A DNA stretch of 64,000 nt from Owenia fusiformis (lineage: Eukaryota; Annelida; Polychaeta; Sabellida; Oweniidae), in assembly GCA_903813345.2 (NCBI GenBank), contig CAIIXF020000001.1, forward strand, positions 35,993,366 to 36,057,365. Direction: 5' to 3'. The translations under genes and the position numbers were made by a program. Position 1 is the stretch's first letter, and the number at the start of each line of letters is the position of its first letter. A model generated the notes under the pieces. It worked only from the letters and a program-made list of their open reading frames with translations. It had not been told where the DNA came from and did no database searches. Below, piece after piece: positions 1 through 12,745 of this stretch.

Positions 1-1190
1 TTTGACTCATTATTATTAATTTTTGATATATCCCAGTTTTTTCAATTGCTTTAAAATCTAACTGCAGGATGAAAGGGATGGAATGTCATATTGCTTTAGA
101 TTTTTTAATTTGGAACAAATAATGGTATGAAGCCTTTTGGAGTGAAGCTCTCAATGCCAAAAGTATTAAAGTTTCCCCTACATTCAGGATGAAACGTTAC
201 TCATTAGGTGTAATTATAGTATTGACTCATACTGTAATGTTTGAAACCCTGAATCTCTCCAGATTGGTTTCATCTCCCCTATGCTTTGACATACTTCAAT
301 GTTGTTGACTTGTTATCTTGTGGTTGTGAGATAGACATGTGCCAAGTCCTAAAGATACACAAAAGTTCATATGTTTAAATTAACCACCAAATGCTCTGCA
401 GTTATTGATTCATAATATTTCCATACCTGAATGCAGTGAATCAAGTGTAGTATATTTATGTTTATGGAATTTTGTAGTGAATAAAGTAATTTATAATCTT
501 AAATTAAGTTGTTAAATTTAATCTTTTAAATATATTATTTTGAAAAACTCCAGACACTCTCGTGCTCTTGGTCAGACATTAACAGCCCCATTATCTAGTT
601 AGTTTTGAAATACTCTTATGATACTCTCACTCTCGGACCCTACTAAAAGCTGTCTATGAACATATTTTCAATTCAATGTTTTGGATATACCAGTTTCCAA
701 CTTCTGATAACTGAGTTTATTCTAAAGTCACTGTACTAAGAATAAGAAAACCATAATTTTGTAACCAGTGGAAAAATAAAATAACATATTTCCTGTTTTG
801 AATGTCACTAAATCATTGAACATGTTGAATGTGGGTCTCAATCATGAGACATGCCATGTCTGAGGGTTAACTTAATTTTAACCTGATATTTTTCATTTTG
901 GTTATTTATTCCTTGAGGATGATAAGAGGTACATAACACATACCTTTTAATTATGGAATAATAAAAATATCCTATGATTTACTCATAATATGATTTCTAT
1001 CCACTCCATTCTATGTCAATCCTATACATGAATATGGATATCTGCCCTCTCACACGAGATACCGTGTTATTCATGGATAAAATTGTATCACTTATGAATC
1101 ATAGGATATTCTCTGTATTAGGGGTCCCATATTTCTGCACCACCCTGTACACTATTAGATAACAAAAACCATTTTGATGACATTTCAGAA
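1..1190. other. AT-rich non-coding flank downstream of PINK1
   Basis: No gene is recognisable. The only structure seen is a small palindromic element at about 970-1113, listed separately. Confidence 0.6.
970..1113. mobile_element. Short palindromic MITE-like element
   Basis: The motif AATATCCTATGATT at the left end recurs as its reverse complement AATCATAGGATATT at the right end, about 145 bp apart, as in a miniature inverted-repeat element. A half-site with the same motif lies near 45288 (AATCATAGGATATCCTC). No target-site duplication was established. Confidence 0.45.
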
Positions 1191-1191
1191 C

Positions 1192-1197
1192 TTTATT
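1192..1197 (-). promoter_or_regulatory. Candidate PINK1 polyadenylation signal
   Basis: The minus strand reads AATAAA about 145 nt after the PINK1 stop codon. This is the first canonical hexamer noticed downstream, so a short 3'UTR is likely. Consensus match only. Confidence 0.5.
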
Positions 1198-1341
1198 TTA
1201 ACTTAAAACTAAAAGAAAAACAATACAAAATTCTGAATAACAAATGTGTTGCATTCTTTCCTAATGAGTAACAAACTCACAATACTATAAGTTTCATTGT
1301 TCCTCAGAGCATCTATGCTCAGAGTTCCTTAATAGAGTTCT

Positions 1342-4300
1342 TTAATTGTCACCAAGCATTGCCAAGACATTGAAAGATTGCTTAAGCTCTCTAAAGCACA
1401 AGCGAGATAAAAACAAATGTTTCTGTTCATATTCTACATCAATTGTTGTTGACTCTTGACTTTCACATGACCCCAGCTTGGATGACCTTTGACCTATTCT
1501 CTTGCAGATGACCTCAGCTGAAAGGATCATGAGCCAACCAATAATATCAAAATCATTGGGTAAACACTCAGGTTTTGTACTCCAATCCCAATGTGGAGGG
1601 CCCCATAGTAGAATATGCAGAATGTTTCCCAGTACTTGTGGACTCAGCCTCTGAAAGTTTTAGATACATTTATTAATATAAAGATTTATATACCCCATTT
1701 TCTGACCCAAGAGGAAATGGTAGAGAAATACAAGAACGATAACCTTAAAATAATTACAAACAGATTTGCGTTTTATATTTGATTATCCCCCTATTTCCTG
1801 AGTGTAAGCATGAGAACAAGTGAGGAATATTAGCTTGATGCAGTTCTAAAATAAACAAAATGGGATGAAATGAAGAACCATTTTGGAATGCAGTTTTTTT
1901 TACATTAATTGCTTTATACAATAAGTTGATCTTGTCTTTTAAACTATTTTTTTTCACTATTCAATGTACGTAATTACAATCAGTGGTAGAAAATAGAAAC
2001 ACATAAAATATGCTACATAGTGATTTGTCAAAAATACAAGTCAGCTTACTTTTGATGGATCCTTTATCAGCATTAATTGAACCAATTTTCGAAAAATCCT
2101 TGGTGTATTCTCTGAAAATCGATATCATACATGTACACAATACAGAAGTGTAAAAAGTCAGACTATCCAACAGATTAAGGATTCATGATAAATTGTTGAA
2201 CACAACATATATGAATATTTGAGATTGTGAGGTTCCTGATCTAAATACTTGTTTTTGATTGATTAGAGAGAAATTTAGAGATTTCAGACAACAAAATACT
2301 ATAAAACTGAAGAAATCCTAGTCATATGAATATGCCTCTGGTCGGTAGAGACTTAAAGGTGGATTGGATTGAGTGGATTGGATTCATGTAAAAGGTGGAT
2401 TGGATTGGTAATCTCCAAAATATGTAATTTCTTTAAGATTTTTTTTCTGTTGATCTCCCTCTAAGCAATTTCTCCCTAAAGTATATTGTGATCACTTGGG
2501 TTCCCTTGTATTGAGAAATCAGAACAAAGCAATGCCAAGTACATACTCCAATAAGTTGATGGATACTCTTAAGCATTTAACTAGCTGCTTTCCCTTGTAA
2601 ATCAACTTTTGTAAGACATAATAAACATAGATCTGTAAAAGCTGTTGTAAAAGCTGTTGCAAATTGATGTGTGGATGTTCACAAAACATTTCTGCTATGT
2701 TCTGTTTGGACTGAAAACAGATGATATGGATCTTCAAACCAAGGGAAAGATCAATACCCGGTGATTTCAGCGGGAAGTGGCGTTTCGTTCATTGGATGAG
2801 CTGCGCGCGCACGCATAAATGTGATTATCCAATATAATTAGGGGAGGGCTATTTGAAATAGTTTTTGGTCTCAGGCGCGACCCAGGGCTGTTGTCTTAAG
2901 GACATTTCGTTGAAAATGAGCCATTCGGCTGATAATTGGTAAGAGTTTGCGATCTTATAATGTATAACTGTTACTCAGACACATATTTTGACACGATTCT
3001 GTTGGAAATAAGCTTTGAACCGAGAGATATTCACGATTGATATGCACATTTTTGATTGTGCCATTGCTTTTCTATTGCACAACCCATGTATTGATAGAAG
3101 AAACATTAATAATACAGATTGGTTTACCTTCAATACATGGCAGACACTACATATCGGTCTATAAATACCAGTTTGTGCCTTAAATAGTTTTATATTTCCA
3201 TAGTCCACGGCCTGGAGCCTGGGTGTGTTTGTCTCTTATGTGTATGCTTGTGCATGGACTTCTAATCACTAGCAGAATTTAACATGATGCAAACTCGACA
3301 TTATAACTCATGCTGTAACATTTTGACTTCGCTGGAAAACAATAGGAATTATTTTTCTTGCCAATCAATCATGAATCACAATCAAAATTTCAGAATGATC
3401 AATCAGGCAATGATCCAAATCAAGTTATAACATTATATGATATTCAGCAAGAAGTCCGGTAGAAATACAGAATATTTAAACATCAAAGCTGAAAGTTAAA
3501 AGCTAATCTGTCAATTTTCTGTCTGCAAAAGAGCGTCCCAAGAGCGTTTACATTTGACACAATAACAGACTGAGACCTTGAAATCTAGGATTCCCCAGGA
3601 AAATATGACGTCATACTAATTAGCATAAGGATTTCCCTATTGGGGTGGGTCGAGCCTTGTTCGAAAACACAATCCATAAATACATGCTAATTTCTAAGGA
3701 GATAGGAAGTGTATAACGTGTTTATCGATTTTGTTTAAAGATTTAATCAATTATCAAATTGTTTAAGTGGATAAAGTGGTCACACTTGCTTCAATTCATA
3801 GCGAAATCGACGGATAGAAACTGACCGAATTCCCGATATCCTACCCCGTATTACTGTAGGCTATAAGCACAGTGACCTACAGAGGGCGCTATCACAAACA
3901 AGTACTGGACGAACCGATAAATTCCCGGGTATTGTAACGCCCTTGTTCAAACCAGTCTGCCTTATAATTTATGAAATGTCTAAGATTACCCTCAGTCTTC
4001 TTAGAGGAGACGGTCAATAGAATTTTTAAGGAAAATCCATATTTTGAAGATTCTTGATCCAATCCACCTTTTACATGAATCCAATCCACTCGATCCAATC
4101 CACCTTTTAATCCTTACCCTCTGGCTGGGTCGATATTTTCATATACCGTACAAGTAATCCACAATAAAAACTACCAACCAGGAAGTTGCGGCAGATCATC
4201 TTCTGTGTACCTCCTACTGTCCAGACCAGCTGATACACCCTGACAGTAGAAGGGATTTCTTTCCCCTAGTAGCTCATAAACTAGGGTTCCCAGGGCCCAC

Positions 4301-7300
4301 AGGTCTGACTTCCTATAGTCCAGCCAAGAGTCTCTACCAGGGACAGCATTGGCAATCTATAAGCAGAAGAATAGTACAATTCATGTTTGTTACTCTAACA
4401 TCTTTGGTTGTGTAAACCATTGATGTGGTGAAACTAATTTAATACTGAGGTAGTGGGGGTAAGGAAATTTAAAAACAAATTGATTAATTTAAGTACAAAT
4501 GATACAACTTTTACCAGGTGGATTATTCAAAAGTAGTAAAGGACCATAGCAAATTGCAGAGAACCTTTCATTTGACCTTGGCCTTTAAAAATGACTGAGT
4601 GACATCATTGATTATGTATTTCACAAAAGGAGTAGCTGAGTTGAGCATTTGCAAAGACAATATATTTTAGGGTATCAAGTCTACCTCTGGTGCCATCAGA
4701 GCTGGGTTCCCCTCCTTTGCAATGTTGTCTGTATTGTACGGAATCAACAGGCCATTCAGCTGATCCATACTGGCACAACCAAAGTCACTCAATACAACTC
4801 TGTTCTTCAAACCTGTTGTAAAATAAACCACAGATTCAGTCACATAGAAATTATTTAAGGCAATCACATTCATGACAACTGAACAACTGATATCTTAGCT
4901 ACCATGCTGGATAAAATTGATTTCATATTTTTTAGTTGTTATGTTTTTGCAAAGTATATAATGAAAATACAGTATTGCCTACTGATTACACTCAACTAAT
5001 GTATATCATGTAATGTTTAGAAGTAAAATCTTCCATAATATTCATGAGTGTGATCAAGATGCTGGGATTTAATATCAAGTACTTCTTTATTGTTTTCAAG
5101 ACAGATGATAACCCCTATAATAAATATGACTAGACTGATTGACATCATTGATTATGTATTTCACAAAAGGAGCAGATGAGTTGAGCATTTGCAAAGACAA
5201 TACATAATAAAAATACTTTCATGAAAACCCCTGTATGTATTATGTTAGTAAACACACATATTTGACAGTTTTCAACTGAAAAATTCAAACCTCCAGGCTC
5301 AGTTTCCACCAGAATGTTGTCTGTCTTTATGTCTCTGTGGGCCACCCCATGTTGTCCAAGGTGAACCAAGCCCTCTACAAGTTGGCACAATATTAACATA
5401 GCACTCTGGGAATCCAATTCCTTGGAAGCTAAATATTCCCTCAAAGTATACGGATACCTAGAAATAACAGTTTAATAATCTTTTTTATTTTACACTCTAC
5501 TATACATTTGCAAAGGTCAGATCAATTCTTATGAAGTTCTATCACCATATGTTTAAGCAAACATTAATTTAATATTTTTCCGAGACGAGACTTCTAATAC
5601 CAGAGAGGCTAACCTTTTCATTACAGAAAACATGGTTTTATTTCTGCCACATCCGTAAGGATTGAGATGTTGCGGTAGGACTGCTGGGAACTCTACCATA
5701 GCGCCATCTAACTCAGGTACATCTGCCACAAACACACTCTGCATGTCAACAATACTGGGGTGAGGTGGTAACCGTTTTTTCTTCACCCGATTCCTGAAGA
5801 AGCATAAGGTCCTGTATTTTATATTGAAATGCATTTTTTCCATTTCTATTACCATTTTAGAAAGATGACTACATACATGTATGTATTCTTTCAATGTGGA
5901 AAAGTGAATACTTTTTTATTTCCACACATACTAATCTCATGTGCTCTCATGACATGCATTTTTTAATTTCAAAATAGTAGAAAATATTTGAATATTTGGG
6001 TACACCCAGCCTTTTAAAATAATTTGTTTCTTACCCATTCTCCCACATCTCCAAATCCTCAAAAGCAGAGCTCATCTTTGCTGGTAACGCTTCATTTTCC
6101 ATCACTCGCATTATCAATGCAGGGTTTGATGGAACATGCATGTTCCAAACCATCTTGATGGCCAAGTCAAACTCAGGTGTCATGTCTGGTGTCATCTCTA
6201 ATGGTGAATCATCATTAATACTACTCAATGTGGAATCTTGAATAAAAATAATGTCTGAAATGAAGTTCATAACACTTTTTTGTTTATAAAAATAGAAAGA
6301 TTGCTTACTCTTTTACTAACATTTACAATACTCTTTTCTACTGAGCTAATGAACAAAATTGATTATTTAGTGCAATTCAGTGAACCACTTATAAAACATT
6401 GACAGTGGGTCGAAATGTAAAAAAGGTGATTTAACAAATCATCTCTTCATATGCATTAAAGCAAGTCGACTTTAAAATCACAATTGTGTATTAGTTGCCT
6501 CAAACTTCATTGTTCCTATATTTGAAAGTCTTAAAATGTGAAATGACACAATACAATTATATATATTATCATATACGATATGTACATGTATTTACCAGAG
6601 GAGTAATGGGGAATTAGGGGAGATTTTTAACTATACCTGAGTGACATGATTCCTCGTCATCTAAAATAACGAAACTATCATCATTGGAGTCAGAAGAAGT
6701 GTCACTGCCCTCTATTGTTCCAGTAACAGTGTCAGCATTACTAGATGTGTCCTCTCCATCAGAAGTGTCAGCATCTATATCCATAAAAATCTCTTGAATG
6801 CAGTTCAGTCCAATCACATCCTTATCAGGGTTCATATCACCTTCAAAAATATAATGGATGGCATGTTCAGAAGTTTTTATTCATGTACATTATATTACTT
6901 AAGCGGGAAGAGGTAGGTTAATGTAACAAACTATCATTAAAAATCATGAATTTTCGTGTAAGTCATGAGTTTTCAAATTGGTATTAAACTACATGTAAGG
7001 ACTATTTCTTCTTTTGTATATTAAAAAATGATATGTAATACACCATGTCAAAAGTAGATGTTTGTCACTAGTATTGGCTTGGCACTGTTGCATGAAACCA
7101 ATTCACGCCATACATACATGTACATATCCGTCCTTACATAGATAGGAATCAAAGCAAAGGAAGGAAATCAAAGACTGAATGCAAGATAACGGAGAGTTTT
7201 TGTCAAACTTATTTTGACCACATACATTTCATATCATTCATCTGATCACATTCTGTTCGGAGTCTGGCTTCATAGACAGCAGCATTGCTTCCCTTGGCTA

Positions 7301-8415
7301 TCATAGACCCAATGTCAATGTCATCCAAGCCAGAGACACAACAGTCATTCTTCCATCCCTCAGCTGACACTGGCTTGAAAAGCTCCTGAAGCAGACATTT
7401 CATACAAGAATGATAACCTTAAATGGTATAAGATCGAACTCCCGTGCAGTGATATATAACTGCGGCGGGCAGGTATCTCACCGTAAGCATGGTAACATCG
7501 CGATAAACAACTGACGTGATTGGTTCTAGTCCCATGCTCAGATCGCGTGATTGTAAAATTTAGACAATTTCATTGGTTGAATTGCGCGTATTAACTAATA
7601 AACAACATGTGCGGTAAATTTTATCAACACAACTTTTACTCAGAATTCCTTCCGCGGGGATTTCCTCTTATATTTCATTGATTTTGGAATATTTTGACAA
7701 AATAATTATTGGTGAACATAAAAGAACATATATTTTATAAGTTGTGTGAAAAACAAGTACATCTGTGACAAAAAGGGGGACTATCTTCCCCAAATTCTGG
7801 GGATTCCATAATCTGCCCGCCGCAGTGTCTATACCGAGACACTGCATAGGAGTTCGGTATAAGCTTTGAAAAGTAATCATCACATAGGTACATCTACATG
7901 TATCAGAAATAGAATGTATGAATAGTTACAATAAAGCTGATAATAATACCCGATACTTTATACATTTTATGATTCAAACTGTACTGTACATGTACAGTTG
8001 CTAGTAAGTCTACCTTGATTTGATCACATATAACATCGCCTCTATTATCACAATCTAACAGCCCAGATTTGGAAGCAAACCCAACTCCGACAAAAGCATA
8101 GAGAGATAGTCTTCCAGCATTTGGTGCCATGTATCGCCCAACATTCCCAGCAAACGAGACACCGGTAGTTCGGGTTGCAGCAAGTTTGGAAAACCATGTC
8201 ACTCTTTTCGGTTGAACGTTGAAATACCGTGATGTTTGTGTTGGTGCAACTGTTTGATTCTCCGAATGTCCAGTTTGTCTCTTTTTGGCAATTCTATTTT
8301 GAACATTTTTCTGGATAACTTTTCGACCATTTTGGATGAGTTTTGAAAAAAGTGCAAAGATTGAACCGTCATTTACAGCGGGCTGTGCCCAGAATTGGAC
8401 TAATTTAAGTACCAT
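1342..8415 (-). CDS. PINK1: PINK1 mitochondrial serine/threonine kinase, 10 coding exons, complete
   Basis: PTEN-induced kinase 1 homologue. In animals PINK1 sits on damaged mitochondria, phosphorylates ubiquitin and Parkin, and starts mitophagy. Coding exons (minus strand, high to low): 8415-8014, 7385-7226, 6840-6637, 6236-6035, 5793-5614, 5457-5291, 4812-4685, 4356-4179, 2111-2050, 1650-1342. They total 1992 nt (663 aa; human is 581). All junctions are GT-AG and in phase. Visible features: Arg/Lys-rich N-terminus suited to mitochondrial import; hydrophobic segment at about 101-118 with the A107-F108 pair where human PINK1 is cut by PARL; glycine loop IAKGSNAAVYEA (163-174); catalytic Lys in LAIK (K283); AHRDIKTDN (HRD 423-425); DFG at 448-450; APE ending at E481; and the PINK1-specific C-terminal extension (562-663). 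The start has A at -3 and G at +4. Oddities: an acidic, Ser/Asp-rich stretch (about 190-268) lies between the glycine loop and K283, and the first loop glycine is Ala164. The identity is secure; the 62-nt exon 9 was found only by phase and similarity. Confidence 0.96.
2353..4115. mobile_element. Foldback element with ~125-bp terminal inverted repeats in PINK1 intron 8
   Basis: The block at 2353-2478 (units of GGTGGATTGGATT, then CCAAAATATGTAATTTC and CCTCTAAG) matches the reverse complement of 3990-4115 (AATCCAATCCACC units, then the same interior words) with scattered mismatches. The arms enclose about 1.5 kb with no recognisable transposase. It fills most of the intron between exon 9 (2050-2111) and exon 8 (4179-4356). 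It is probably a non-autonomous DNA transposon or foldback element; an inverted duplication of local DNA is the alternative. Confidence 0.6.
4601..4662. repeat. Intronic 62-bp direct repeat, copy 1
   Basis: The words GACATCATTGATTATGTATT, TCACAAAAGGAG and GTTGAGCATTTGCAAAGACA are shared, with few differences, with 5141-5202, exactly 540 bp away. The two copies flank PINK1 exon 7 (4685-4812), one in each adjoining intron. Confidence 0.75.
5141..5202. repeat. Intronic 62-bp direct repeat, copy 2
   Basis: Partner of 4601-4662, in the intron on the other side of PINK1 exon 7. Recombination between the copies would delete the exon that encodes the DFG and APE motifs. Confidence 0.75.
7427..7862. 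mobile_element. MITE with ~48-bp terminal inverted repeats in PINK1 intron 1
   Basis: The left end (CGAACTCCCGTGCAGTG then ACTGCGGCGGGCAG) matches the reverse complement of the right end (CTGCCCGCCGCAGT ... ACTGCATAGGAGTTCGG). The interior has no coding potential I recognise. It takes up 436 of the 628 bp of intron 1, ending about 40 bp from the exon 2 acceptor. Confidence 0.75.
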
Positions 8416-10895
8416 TATTTTAAGTCTATATCTACCCCTTACAGGAGGGGGTTGTCAATCTAGCTCTCGCCCCAAAAGGGCTCATAAAACGAAATAGATT
8501 AGGATGACGCAAAATCAAAACAAAACTTTTTTCTGAATCACTTCCTGGTTTAAATGTCAAACTTTATTGAGCGAAATCGCGAAAATTTATTATGATATGT
8601 GAGATCAATCAAACAGTTAATTTATATTGAAATATGGATATTTACATATTTAAAATAATGATTATTCATATTTATTTATTTGTGTGAACTGATGTATATG
8701 CTCTAAGTTGCCGTGCAATTTTTGTAGTTAGATATTCCTCAATTTAGATCTACGGAAAGGAACTCTGGGTAAAAATTATCAAAACAGAAAAGTAGAAAGA
8801 AAGAAGCCTGACTGTTTCCTAATTAAACAACAAAGCATGTCTTAGGACAGGTAAACAATTGATTTATTACTAACAATATATAAACAGTTATCCATATGAC
8901 GGTTAATTTATTGAAATGGAGCTAAAATGAAAGAGGAAAATGACCTCAAAAATTGATCATTTTTTACATAATTTTTCGTCACGAAATTCGTGACTGATTT
9001 TTCTTGAGAGTCAGTCATTTGGTGCATATAGGTCATGGGGAGCATGACGAACCATTATGTGTCTTTGCAGTATCTCGGAAAAGACACTTTGGCAAATGAA
9101 AAATGTCCAGAATCTGGAGATAAATCCATATTACTCGAGTCTATATATTTTGGCTAGAGGGGATTTCATTAGCATACTGTGAACTCTATTTTAAAAAAGC
9201 TGGCCGCCGTGTCATAAATTTATTGAATATTTTAAAAATCGCCAGATAAATAAATCATTAGTTAAAACGGATCCAGCTCGACTCCTTGATGAGATATGAC
9301 ATGATTTCATGAGTATTTCGTCTAAAATTAAATCAAAATGGCTCTAAGAAAAATGGCGATGTTCGAAAACTGGACGAAATGTCGTTAATGTCTGACATTA
9401 GTAACTGGCTGTAAATTCTAAGTTAGCGATCCAGAAGATGTGAACTAATACACTGATCACTTTATGTGTGTTTTGGAATTTTTGGTGAGGTAATAAGACC
9501 AAAACTCGCAATTCAAATTGTGATGTGGAAAAATGGCGGACATATGATTTCAAATTTTATTATTACGACATGACCAGTTGTTCATGCAGGAATATATCTT
9601 TACTGGAAGGCCACGATACAGTGGCCTTAGAAGAAGGTAAAATCCATAGATCTCGTCCAGATTCTTTTGTTGTAGAATCAGTAGCTCAATTCACAGATTG
9701 GGAGCCAGATCCAGCCCCTATTGGTAGTAGGCTCAAAGGATTAATGGGAAGAAGAGACTCCAGCCAAAAATGCTACATCAAAAAAATGACCACCCAAAAA
9801 TATGACCCTCGTACTGACCTTTATTTTTTCCATCTGTCACACCATGGGCTTTCAATTATAGATAGGTGAAAGCCTATGGTACATTGATTGATCAATATTT
9901 ACCCTGTAATCTCTTCTTTATGTATTAGTTGACACTGTAATTCGACTTTTCCCGGGACATTTATTTCAAATTTTCAGAGCGTAAAGATAATGGAGCACTT
10001 CGGTATTTTCCGGCAGTGTCCAATGTTGTTCGTCTCTCAAATTACATCACATCGCAACAAACAGCCAATGAAAGTAAAGAATCGCGTAGCCCAACAAACC
10101 GTTGTTATTGTTTCTACGGGAGTTTAAAGAAACGTCATTGGAATTCTCGGTAATCTCTGATGTGACGTCATCCGGAATGGCGTCACATTCTCAGGAAAAG
10201 CATTTGACTTCAGGAATAATCATTTGAACAACGGAGATAGCCGAAGCGCTCCATCAAATATACTTGATGTGGCTTTAGTGATTGGAGTTGAAGGCAACAA
10301 CAGTACGCATCGTTTGAGGTATGACATGTGATATTTATTGAAAAACTGACTCCAATATCAAGGAAAAACAAATTATCCGAAGATCGCGTAGACACAGAGG
10401 AGGTAATCTGGCAAAGGTCTGTGGCTCAATTATATTCCTCCAGATGAGACACTAAAAACAAATGTCCTGACTGAAAGGTATTTCTGTGAAGGTTTTAATG
10501 GAACAAGTTTGAAGAAAAACGGTGTAGTGTGAGACTCACAATCATTGAGACAGGGTAGATTTGAAATTCAAATTAACGGTTTTGCGGAGCGTTTTGGTTT
10601 CGATACGCCCCGGTGAGTTAGTACCGCATGGAAACAAACATTTAAAAAGGGATTCACACCTGGGTATGACTAAACCTCCTGTTCACTGTCGTATAATTTA
10701 TGAATGTAGTTTCGTACAGGTGTCAACAGAAACTAACAGTGAACCCTGCTTTCCTGAACCCAAGTTTTCAGGCTTCGCCTCGCATGCCTTCGACTCTTTC
10801 TCATTATATAGGCTTAATGAACCCCCAACTGGGAACGAACACCCTTTCTGAAAGATCAACTATTTTTGCGCGAGCAACATTGATACATGCCAATT
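8416..10895. other. Intergenic region between PINK1 and the Dispatched-like gene
   Basis: This should contain the PINK1 promoter just above 8415 and possibly upstream non-coding exons of the plus-strand gene. Short open frames at 9525-9869 and 10561-10851 have no recognised domain and are not called. No core promoter element could be fixed. Confidence 0.6.
10163..10170. promoter_or_regulatory. CRE-like palindrome with adjacent ETS-like site
   Basis: A perfect TGACGTCA (CREB/ATF consensus) is followed directly by TCCGGAAT (ETS core CCGGAA). A second half-site, CGTCA, follows at 10181. The cluster is in a locally GC-richer stretch 2.6 kb before the Dispatched-like start codon, and could belong to its promoter. 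Function is inferred from motif matches only. Confidence 0.35.
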
Positions 10896-11319
10896 ACCCA
10901 AATGCGAGTAGGTAGTTACCAGTTTCACCACCAGGTGGCTGATTCGGGTCAATTAACATGGCATGTATATAAGAAAGTTCCCTTAAACTTGAATATTATC
11001 AATTTAAGTGGCTCAATTTTCATATAACCCATATGTGTCTGATACTTATACTAATGAAAATATGTCCAGTAAAGCAAAATATTATCTGTCCACTAAAAGA
11101 AAAGATATTTCATTTTTTGTGATTTTATAGCATGGGATCTATGGGGAATCTCCCCGAGCCAGAAGTCACATTTTCAAAGAAAATTAATTTTTTAAAGTTG
11201 ATAAACACTTTTTAAAACCACATTTCTAGATGTAATTTTACATGTAGATTTCAAATATGATATTACTTTGACTGAATTTAATGACGTAAATCAAGATTAT
11301 TTCTACTCGCATCTGGGCT
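10896..11319. mobile_element. MITE family A, copy 1
   Basis: The ends form an inverted repeat (ATGCGAGTAG at left, CTACTCGCAT at right). The interior, including CCACCAGGTGGCT and ATGTAATTTTACATGTAGAT, recurs in reverse orientation at 49543-49930. No coding capacity was seen. Confidence 0.7.
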
Positions 11320-12720
11320 ATCGATGACGTGTGCACTATACTCTGTAATGTGATTGGTTGGTTGAAACTCATTTTTGCAGGCTATTTTATAGGCAAAAGG
11401 TTAGCATTTTGTAAAAATCTCTTGATTTCAAGAATTATGATAAAATAAAGAACACCTCTTGGTAAATCCTGGCTACACCCCTGATATTTGTTCTATTACT
11501 ATGCTCAATCATTAAATTTTGTCAAATTATTTCAAAAATCATGATATATTAGAAGAAACTCTGCAGATGCAATTTAAGTAAAAGTCTTATTGTTAATGGT
11601 GACATAATACTTATGTTAGAAGCTGAGACTATAGATTTGCCAGCCACTGTGGTATGTTGAAGACAAGCACTGTAACAAAATATGCCATGTGGATCGAAGC
11701 AACCCTGAGTTTGCAACTTGATACTGTCTTTTGTAGCTCCAAAGTGAGCCTATCGGATCGATCTGTATATCAAGCGGTTGGTCCGTCCGTTAACATTGGT
11801 TGCACAAATTAAAACTGCTGTTTGTATTGAATCATATCCATATTCATATTATGCATATCCATAATGTCTATTTGACCTGTCATCGCCATTTCCCAAGTTC
11901 GCCTAGTTACCAAGAAAATGCTGATTTTGACGTCATAAAGTCAAATTTTCTTTAAATACCAGTAGAAGAAGTAGAACTTTCAAATAAGTGGTAGCAGGTG
12001 CTGTGCAATATATGTCCTCTGAAGATTTCAAAGCTCTTGGGTTTACAGTTTTTGGAGTTCATTCTGTAACATTAGACAAAAAGTAGAAATTCCCCATGAT
12101 AGCCTCTATCGTCTTGACTTTGGGTACAATGAAATCTACTAAAGACCAAAAGATCTTTTTCTGCCTATAAACCCATAAAAAGAACCCTAAAATACTCAGG
12201 AATTTATTGAATTATGCTATTTTTGTCAGTAATACCTGCCTCAAACTACCAAATCATAATCCAATAGGACTATTGGTGATAGATAAGATTGTCCGTATCT
12301 AGGGAGTTTTAGCCATGGTAAGGAATTTTCAAAAATAACAGAGAACAATCAAAACTCAAGAGGCTACATTTGTTATTCCAAACCACAAGTAATAGAAAGA
12401 CAAACAAACATTTGTATTTATTTATTCATGTGCCAAATATTGAAATGATGGAATATAAAATCAGAATGTCCAGGATTATACCTTTCTGTGTTCCATTCCT
12501 AGAAGTATGATACCCCTCAAATTTACTGACTGAAAATTTCTCAATAAAACTGTTAAGCAGTGACTGTCTTAAATTTCTTCAATGTCTTTAATGAAATTAA
12601 GACAGATATTCTAGGACATTAACTATCAGAGATTTTACTCAAGTTTTTCCATTTATTTAGAATTTACCATATTGTGAATATCATAGTATTATGTTAGTTC
12701 ACTCTACAGTATTTTATTGA

Positions 12721-12745
12721 TGTATTTATTTCAGAAGAAACTGAA
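12721..12745 (+). promoter_or_regulatory. Splice acceptor just before the Dispatched-like start codon
   Basis: TATTTATTTCAG ends at 12734, 11 bases before the ATG, so the coding exon probably continues an upstream non-coding 5' exon. The ATG has G at -3. The upstream exon and promoter were not located. Confidence 0.6.

Noticed and set aside
2519-2737. Candidate PINK1 exon in intron 8 (Gln/Leu-rich frame)
   Set aside because: It does not match the kinase C-lobe. The 62-nt exon at 2050-2111 fits phase and sequence exactly, so this frame is not needed.
7668-7883. 71-codon minus-strand frame in PINK1 intron 1
   Set aside because: It lies almost entirely inside the MITE at 7427-7862.
9525-9869. 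114-codon plus-strand open frame as a gene
   Set aside because: No recognised domain, and no supporting splice or start context. Could be chance in intergenic DNA.
10561-10851. 96-codon plus-strand open frame as a gene
   Set aside because: No recognised family. The sequence runs on into the family A MITE region and shows no coding signature I can defend.
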